NCBI RefSeq assembly: GCF_900107795.1
Contig: NZ_FNRL01000007.1
Location: forward strand, 1 to 64,000
DNA from: Chitinophaga terrae (ex Kim and Jung 2007)
Lineage (GTDB): Bacteria; Bacteroidota; Bacteroidia; Chitinophagales; Chitinophagaceae
Length of the DNA stretch: 64,000 bases
Reading direction: 5' to 3'
The position numbers were made by a program, and so were the translations under genes. The stretch's first letter is position 1; every line of letters starts with the position of its first letter. Positions 59,095 through 64,000 of the stretch are shown in pieces. The notes beneath the pieces were generated by a model, which saw only the letters and a list, made by a program, of their open reading frames with translations, was not told the origin of the DNA and ran no database searches.

Positions 59095-59429
59095 TCCCGC
59101 AAAGCGGCAAGGGACGGTGGCACGCGGAGACGCAAAGGAATTTTTAGATCGAAGCGAATTTTAAGACCGCAAAGGAGCGGAGATTGTGTTATAGTTTCCT
59201 GCAAAGCTGCAAAGAAGCAAAGCAGCAAAGTTTTTTTAAGGAAAATAAGAAAAGCAAAGCAATAACATAATCTCCGCTCCTTTGCGGTCTTAAAATTCGC
59301 TTCGATCTAAAAATTCCTTTGCGTCTCCGCGTGCCAAAATCTTCGCTCCGATCCAAAACTCCTTTGCTGCTTTGCTTCTTTGCAGCTTTGCGGGAAACTA
59401 TAACATAATCTCCGCTCCTTTGCGTGAAA
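59095..59429. repeat. GCAAAG-module element, copy 4, with alternative long hairpins
   Basis: 59119-59192 is an inverted repeat of 59262-59335 (74 nt, one mismatch). 59168-59230 is an inverted repeat of 59362-59424 (63 nt, two mismatches). The two pairings share 59168-59192, so both cannot form fully at once. The outer end is TTTGCGTGAAAC (to 59429). The arms contain CGCAAAGGAGCGGAG-type and tandem GCAAAG/GCTGC modules. No protein is plausible. It lies between recF and the DUF721 gene. Confidence 0.92.
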
Positions 59430-59432
59430 CCA

Positions 59433-60509
59433 TCAGATAGCAAGTAGCTGGATACTGGAAGAAATATTTTGAAAGGCTTGCTGCAGGCGCTCTGCGTGGG
59501 TGTCTGTAATGAAGACCTGGCCGTAGCTGTCGGCGGCCACTAATTTGATAAGCCGGGAGATCCTTTCCTGGTCGAGCTTTTCGAATACGTCGTCGAGCAG
59601 GAGGAGGGGAGGCAGGTGTTTGAGGACTTTCAGGACCTCGAATTGTGCGAGTTTCAAAGCGAAGAGGAAGCTTTTCCGTTGTCCCTGGGAGGCGCTGGCC
59701 TTCATTGGGTGCTCGTTCAGCAGGAAAAGCAGGTCGTCGCGATGAATACCGGTGGTGGTGCGTTGTACCTGCATGTCTTTGAACCGGGCGGAGTTTAGCT
59801 GGTCGGAGAACGAGGCTTCTGTTAAAGTGCTGACGTACTGGATATTGACAGTTTCGTGTGTGCCGGCGATGTAGTCGTATAGTTGCTGAACCTTCGGAAC
59901 GAAGGAGGCGAGGAACGACTTCCGGAGGTCGTGAACCGGTTGTCCGTGCATGACCAGTTGCAGGTCGAAAATATCGAGCAGCTGGTCGGCGTTCGGGCTG
60001 TCGGCCATATTTTTCAGGAGTGTATTCCTTTGTAATAAGATCTTCTGATAAATGATCAGGTGATCGAGGTATTCGGGATAGATCTGGGACAGGAGGCTGT
60101 CCAGCCATTTGCGGCGGTCTTCGCTGCCTCCGAGGATGATTTCAGCGTCGTCGGGGGCGATCATCACGGCTGGGAACTGGCCCAGGTGGCGTGAAAACCT
60201 GTCGTATTTCTCGTCGTTCAGGCTGATCTCCTTTTTCCCGTCTTTGACCATAACGATCACTTTATCGGTATGGCCGTTTTTGAGGAAGTCGCCGGTGAGT
60301 CTGAACCCGTTGGTGTTATATTGGGTGTTCTGGGTTTCGTTGCTGGTAAAATAGCTTTTGGTGAAGCAGAGATAGTATATCGCGTCCAGCAGGTTGGTTT
60401 TTCCGACGCCATTGGGGCCGGTGATGCCAACTATGCGGTTGTTGAATTCGAAGGTCGATTGCTGGTAATTTTTGAACTGGACCAGTGATATATTATTAAT
60501 ATAAAGCAA
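59433..60509 (-). CDS. recF: DNA replication and repair protein RecF
   Basis: A 358-residue SMC-like ATPase that loads RecA at gaps. Walker A GPNGVGKTNLLDAIYYLCF (about residues 33-51), the signature-type SQGQRKSFLFALKLAQF (about 272-288) and Walker B LLLLDDVFEKLD (about 302-313) are intact. It begins at a TTG at 60509 (MLYINNISLVQFKNYQQ), as no ATG fits the family N-terminus, which must include the LxxFKNY motif. The 211-bp space upstream separates it from pdhA. The end is directly followed by the palindromic element. Confidence 0.95.
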   Translation of the reverse strand: MLYINNISLVQFKNYQQSTFEFNNRIVGITGPNGVGKTNLLDAIYYLCFTKSYFTSNETQNTQYNTNGFRLTGDFLKNGHTDKVIVMVKDGKKEISLNDEKYDRFSRHLGQFPAVMIAPDDAEIILGGSEDRRKWLDSLLSQIYPEYLDHLIIYQKILLQRNTLLKNMADSPNADQLLDIFDLQLVMHGQPVHDLRKSFLASFVPKVQQLYDYIAGTHETVNIQYVSTLTEASFSDQLNSARFKDMQVQRTTTGIHRDDLLFLLNEHPMKASASQGQRKSFLFALKLAQFEVLKVLKHLPPLLLLDDVFEKLDQERISRLIKLVAADSYGQVFITDTHAERLQQAFQNISSSIQLLAI

Positions 60510-60693
60510 AGAAAAAAATTATGCGTAATAAAAAATATGCGAAAATATTGCACTTTATAAGTTGCAAAGATCCGCGCCACTCCGACACTCTCCGGGATTT
60601 TTATGCAATTAAATGCAAAACTCCCTGAAATTGATGAATTTGTATAATTTAATGCTAATTAGAATTGATATTTACATTTTACGATTTTCCTGT

Positions 60694-60701
60694 TATATTT
60701 G
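60694..60701 (+). promoter_or_regulatory. -7 promoter box (TATATTTG) for pdhA
   Basis: A perfect TAnnTTTG match 19 nt before the GTG start at 60721. Confidence 0.55.
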
Positions 60702-60720
60702 CGAACAAATTTAGAAAAGA

Positions 60721-61731
60721 GTGCAAACTAAAACAGACGTGAAGACGAAATTCACCAAAGAGACATATCTGTACTGGTATGAATTGATGCTTTTGCTGCG
60801 CCGCTTTGAAGAAAAGACAGGCCAATTGTATGGGATGCAAAAAATCCGTGGTTTTTGCCACTTGTATATCGGGCAGGAAGCAATTGCTGCAGGTTGCATG
60901 ACGGCTACGAAACCGGCGGACAAATTCATCACTGCATACCGTGATCACGGTTTGGCAATCGCAAAAGGGCTTTCCGCTAAAGAATGTATGGCAGAACTCT
61001 ATGGAAAGGCAACTGGTTGTTCGAAAGGAAAGGGAGGCAGTATGCACTTTTTCTCTAAGGAACACGGATTTTTCGGTGGTCATGGCATCGTGGGAGCGCA
61101 GATTGGTACCGGCGCCGGACTGGCATTTGCAGAACAATACCTGGGAACAGACAACGTAGTGCTTTGTTTCTTCGGTGATGGAGCTGCGCGCCAGGGTATC
61201 CTCCACGAAACCTTCAACATGGCAATGACCTGGAAGCTTCCTGTTATCTTCATTTGCGAAAACAATATGTATGCGATGGGTACTTCAGTAGAACGTACTT
61301 CCAACGTATTGGATATCTACAAACTTGCAGACGCATATGAAATGCCTGCCGACACTGTCGACGGTATGAGTTGCGAAGCTGTTGCAGAAGGAGTGGGAAG
61401 AGCAGTGACCCGTGCCCGTGAAAAAGGTGGTCCAACCCTTTTGGAGATCAAAACTTACCGTTACCGCGGCCACTCCATGAGTGATCCGGCTAAATACCGT
61501 ACTAAAGAAGAATTAGAAGAATACAAGGAGAAAGACCCGATCAACCAGGTGCTGAAAGTGATCCAGAAAAACAAATGGGCTACTGAAGCTGAGATCGAAG
61601 CAATCAACGAACGCGTTAAGAAAGAAGTAGAAGACTGCGTGACCTTTGCAGAAGAATCTCCTTGGCCAGATGACAGCGAACTGCTGAAAGATGTTTATAC
61701 ACAGGCAGATTATCCTTTCATCGTTGACTAA
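60721..61731 (+). CDS. pdhA: Pyruvate dehydrogenase E1 component, alpha subunit
   Basis: A 336-residue ThDP-dependent E1-alpha. Motifs: RRFEEKTGQLYGMQKIRGFCHLY (about residues 26-48, region), GCSKGKGGSMHFF, GHGIVGAQIGTGAG, the ThDP-Mg motif GDGAARQG..HETFNMAMTWKLPVIF..ENN (about 157-182) and the phosphorylation-loop-like RYRGHSMSDPAKYRT. It starts at a GTG. The E1-beta and E2 genes are not adjacent, unlike in many bacteria where alpha and beta are in one operon. A hairpin terminator follows. Confidence 0.95.
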   Translation: MQTKTDVKTKFTKETYLYWYELMLLLRRFEEKTGQLYGMQKIRGFCHLYIGQEAIAAGCMTATKPADKFITAYRDHGLAIAKGLSAKECMAELYGKATGCSKGKGGSMHFFSKEHGFFGGHGIVGAQIGTGAGLAFAEQYLGTDNVVLCFFGDGAARQGILHETFNMAMTWKLPVIFICENNMYAMGTSVERTSNVLDIYKLADAYEMPADTVDGMSCEAVAEGVGRAVTRAREKGGPTLLEIKTYRYRGHSMSDPAKYRTKEELEEYKEKDPINQVLKVIQKNKWATEAEIEAINERVKKEVEDCVTFAEESPWPDDSELLKDVYTQADYPFIVD

Positions 61732-61751
61732 ACGTATTTAACCGTTAATTT

Positions 61752-61799
61752 TTAGCCTTTAATAAAGACAATCTAACCATTGCCTTTATTAAAGGCTAA
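61752..61799 (+). terminator. AT-rich hairpin after pdhA
   Basis: TTAGCCTTTAATAAAG (61752-61767) and CTTTATTAAAGGCTAA (61784-61799) form a perfect 16-bp stem; GTTAA/TTAAC pairs extend it outward. There is no distinct T-run. Confidence 0.7.
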
Positions 61800-61868
61800 G
61801 TGTTAACAGGAATGTGAGGCGATAAATACCTATTAAATAACCAAGCAAATCATAATTACACCTTAAAA

Positions 61869-62570
61869 ATGGCAGCAACAAAAGATAAAGCCACAACACC
61901 TCAACCTGCAAAAACTGATTTTGATTTAGAGACGTCCATGCACCGGGTTGAAGACTTCTTTGACAGGTACAAGAAGAAAATCACCATCGGCGTAGTGGCT
62001 GCAGTAGTAGTAGTGGGTGGTTACTTCGGCTATAACCGTTTCGTAAAACAGCCTAATGAAACCAAAGCACAGGAAATGATCTTCCATGCTCAGAACTACT
62101 TTGCAGTAGATTCATTTAAACTGGCGCTGAACGGTGACGGTAATAATTATGGCTTCCTGCAGGTTATTAATAAGTATGGTAATACCAAAGCCGGTAACCT
62201 CGCTAAATACAGCGCAGGCGTATGCTACATTCACCTGGGCGAATACCAGAAAGGGATCGATATGCTGAAATCTTTCAGTTCCAATGACCTCATCCTCCAG
62301 CCTACCGCCTATGGCCTGATGGGAGATGCATACATGGAATTGAACAAAACCGCTGATGGTATCGAAGCTTATAAAAAAGCAGGTCACTATAACGATAATG
62401 AACTGACTGCACCTATCTACTTATTCCGCGCCGGTTTGGCACTGGAAAAAGCAGGTAAAGGCCAGGAAGCTATCGCTATCTATAAAGAGATCAAAGAGAA
62501 ATTTCCTAAATCCAAAGAAGGTCTGGAAATGGATAAATACCTGGCAAGACTGGGTGAAGTAACAAATTAA
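61869..62570 (+). CDS. Membrane-anchored tetratricopeptide repeat protein (YfgM-like)
   Basis: A 233-residue protein with a polar N-terminus (about residues 1-36), one transmembrane helix at about 39-58 (ITIGVVAAVVVVGGYFGY) and a TPR-like helical domain (about 65-230; YSAGVCYIHLGEYQKGIDML, AYGLMGDAYMELNKTADGIEAYKKA, AGLALEKAGKGQEAIAIYKEI in order). The plan resembles YfgM/ancillary SecYEG chaperone proteins, with the TPR region in the periplasm. It lies 56 nt before ribH. The exact role is uncertain. Confidence 0.85.
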   Translation: MAATKDKATTPQPAKTDFDLETSMHRVEDFFDRYKKKITIGVVAAVVVVGGYFGYNRFVKQPNETKAQEMIFHAQNYFAVDSFKLALNGDGNNYGFLQVINKYGNTKAGNLAKYSAGVCYIHLGEYQKGIDMLKSFSSNDLILQPTAYGLMGDAYMELNKTADGIEAYKKAGHYNDNELTAPIYLFRAGLALEKAGKGQEAIAIYKEIKEKFPKSKEGLEMDKYLARLGEVTN

Positions 62571-62626
62571 GAAGTAAGAAATTAATAGATGTAACACTCA
62601 ACGTTACGTTTACTAAATTGGTTTTT

Positions 62627-63127
62627 ATGTCCGATTATAATAAAAGCTTACTTAACGACGCTGGCATTCTCAATTTAGAGGATGCCAGTGTTGTTATGGT
62701 GTATACCGAATGGAACGATACCATCGTAAATGAACTGGTAGCCGGCTGCGAAAGAGCGCTCACCCAGTACAAAGTTTCAAGATCAGAAAAGATCGTGGTT
62801 CCCGGCGCCTTCGAATTGCCCTATGCCTGCAAACAGTATTGGGAAGCAACAGCAGGTACCGGAAAGCAACCTGGCGCTATTATTGCTTTCGGTTGCGTGA
62901 TCCGTGGCGAAACGCCGCATTTCGACTATGTATGTAAAGCCGTAACAGAAGGCATCCTTCAATTGAACCTTCAATTACCCGTTCCTGTTATATTTGGAAT
63001 TCTGACAGTAGACAACGAAAAACAGGCGCTGGACAGGTTAGGCGGCGCACATGGTCATAAAGGCGAGGAAGCCGCTATCACCGCACTGAAGATGATTGCA
63101 CTGCAACGTCAGCTGGCCGGAAAATAA
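62627..63127 (+). CDS. ribH: 6,7-dimethyl-8-ribityllumazine synthase
   Basis: A 166-residue lumazine synthase, which makes the immediate riboflavin precursor. The start is the ATG at 62627 (MSDYNKSLLNDAG), three codons inside the longest frame. Hallmarks: YTEWNDTIVNELVAGC, VPGAFELPYACKQ, GCVIRGETPHFDYVCKAVTEG and the final DRLGGAHGHKGEEAA with the catalytic His. Length is normal. Other riboflavin genes are not nearby. It probably forms an operon with the TPR gene upstream and the LutA-like gene downstream (23 nt). Confidence 0.96.
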   Translation: MSDYNKSLLNDAGILNLEDASVVMVYTEWNDTIVNELVAGCERALTQYKVSRSEKIVVPGAFELPYACKQYWEATAGTGKQPGAIIAFGCVIRGETPHFDYVCKAVTEGILQLNLQLPVPVIFGILTVDNEKQALDRLGGAHGHKGEEAAITALKMIALQRQLAGK

Positions 63128-63150
63128 TGCAGCTATAAAAAGGAAGCAAG

Positions 63151-63870
63151 ATGAATGTACAGTTATTTATACCGTGTTTCGTAGATCAGTTCTTCCCGGA
63201 AACCGCCTTTAATATGGTAAAGGTCCTGGAAAAACTGGGATGCAACGTGATGTATAACGCGGAACAGACCTGCTGCGGACAACCCGCCTACAACGCAGGC
63301 TACCAGGACGAATGCAGAACTGTTGCCACCAAGTTTATCAAGGACTTTAAAACATATGATTATATCGTTGCTCCAAGCGGCTCTTGTACAGGATTTGTAA
63401 GGAACTACTATGGCAAATTGTTCGATAATTCCGCTGTACACAACGAAGTGAAACTGTTAAGGAAAAACCTGTTTGAATTCACAGAATTCCTTACCGATGT
63501 CCTGCATGTAACAGACGTAGGAGCCACGCTCAATGGAATTGGTACCTATCACGACGCCTGCGGCGCATTGAGAGAATGTGGTATTAAAACAGGTCCTCGT
63601 AAATTGCTGGAAAAAGTAAAAGGACTGGAGCTCAGGGAGATGAACGACAGCGAAGTATGCTGCGGGTTTGGCGGTACCTTTGCCGTAAAATTTGAGCCGA
63701 TCTCGGTGAACATGGGCGAACAGAAGGTGCATAACGCTGCCAATAGCGGCGCCGAATACCTCATTTCTACCGACCTTTCCTGCCTGATGCACCTGGATGG
63801 CTATATCCGTAAACATAACAGCAATGTAAAGGTGATGCACATTGCAGATGTACTGGCAAGCGGTTGGTAA
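63151..63870 (+). CDS. LutA-like (Fe-S)-binding protein with two CCG domains
   Basis: A 239-residue protein with two cysteine-rich (CCG) domains: the first with CFVDQFFP and EQTCCGQPAYNAG (about residues 10-51), the second with YHDACGALRECG and SEVCCGFGGTFAVKF (about 133-178). The family includes LutA and subunits of glycolate or heterodisulfide oxidoreductases, and binds non-cubane Fe-S clusters. LutB and LutC are not adjacent, so a lactate-oxidation role is uncertain. The C-terminal STDLSCLMHLDGYIRK is also a family signature. Confidence 0.9.
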   Translation: MNVQLFIPCFVDQFFPETAFNMVKVLEKLGCNVMYNAEQTCCGQPAYNAGYQDECRTVATKFIKDFKTYDYIVAPSGSCTGFVRNYYGKLFDNSAVHNEVKLLRKNLFEFTEFLTDVLHVTDVGATLNGIGTYHDACGALRECGIKTGPRKLLEKVKGLELREMNDSEVCCGFGGTFAVKFEPISVNMGEQKVHNAANSGAEYLISTDLSCLMHLDGYIRKHNSNVKVMHIADVLASGW

Positions 63871-63903
63871 TCCTTTATTCTATCTACCTAATCTCATAAA
63901 ATT

Positions 63904-64000
63904 ATGAACTACTGGTTGGTGAAGTCAGAGCCCTTCAAATACTCCTGGGAACAGTTTGTGAAAGACAAGAAAACATTCTGGGATGGCGTACGAAATTACC
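63904..64000 (+). CDS. EVE-domain protein, 5' part only (cut by window end)
   Basis: An open frame of 32 codons that runs off the window. It begins MNYWLVKSEP, then FKYSWEQFVKDKKTFWDGVRN, the very characteristic start of EVE-domain proteins (thymocyte nuclear protein 1-like), which belong to the PUA-like superfamily and are thought to recognise modified bases. The ATG lies 33 nt after the LutA-like stop and may be in the same operon. The C-terminal part is not visible. Confidence 0.85.
   Translation, partial: MNYWLVKSEPFKYSWEQFVKDKKTFWDGVRNY

Overview
The window is chromosomal DNA from a member of the Bacteroidota, most likely the family Chitinophagaceae (Chitinophaga-like). The evidence is two ECF sigma/FecR/SusC loci with STN-domain TonB receptors, families largely restricted to this phylum (DUF3276, DUF4252, DUF1599, BT_3928-type DoxX proteins), and promoters with the Bacteroidota -7 box TAnnTTTG in front of many genes. 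No tRNA, rRNA or CRISPR array was seen. The assignment rests on gene content and motifs, not on a database search.

Layout. Bases 1-93 are the 3' end (domains V and VI) of a group II intron whose body lies outside the window. It abuts a minus-strand YeeE/YedE sulfur-transport pair (94-1079) and a tight six-gene minus-strand operon for electrophile and oxidant defence (1172-4461: YceI, ring-cleaving dioxygenase, alpha/beta hydrolase, OsmC, CDGSH Fe-S protein, GNAT). A plus-strand TolC/HlyD/ABC-permease/ABC-permease efflux operon without an ATPase follows (4779-9569). Next come housekeeping genes: a DnaQ-UvrC-like nuclease, purC, a lipoprotein, an ABC exporter with a degenerate Walker B, a DUF3276 protein, a gutted cupin, a YceI lipoprotein, pgi, a TspO-like protein, prfB with a programmed frameshift, pruA, bcp, pyrR and pyrB.

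From 24.8 to 43 kb lie two envelope loci. The minus-strand one is sigma/FecR/SusC with no SusD. The plus-strand one is sigma/FecR/SusC/SusD followed by a PIG-L deacetylase, two tiny membrane proteins and a sodium:solute symporter, which together look like a glycan or amino-sugar uptake locus. At 44-48 kb there is a sensory cluster: a NarL-type regulator, a minimal histidine kinase, a multi-spanning membrane protein and a small Cys-tailed protein. Its intergenic region carries two copies of the near-palindrome CGTATTTATACG and leads to a divergent TTR-like protein gene. From 48 to 64 kb come xerD, ndk, nrnA, an FKBP lipoprotein, cdaA, folP, DUF1599, BT_3928, a DppB-type permease, an ECF sigma/anti-sigma-like/DUF4252 x2 group, a DUF721 protein, recF, pdhA, a TPR protein, ribH, a LutA-like protein and the start of an EVE-domain gene.

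The most unusual signals are four intergenic elements built from GCAAAG-rich modules, each with a TTTCACGCAAAG-type end or its reverse complement (15.1, 31.1-31.7, 51.9 and 59.1 kb). Two are near-perfect two-storey palindromes whose arms have changed in a compensated way between copies. One carries a ~125-bp tandem array between its ends. One has two long overlapping and mutually exclusive hairpins between recF and the DUF721 gene. Also notable are a prfB frameshift site with UAA instead of the usual UGA, several genes whose -7 box lies 7-10 nt from the start codon (short-leader or leaderless mRNAs), and the hidden group II intron end.
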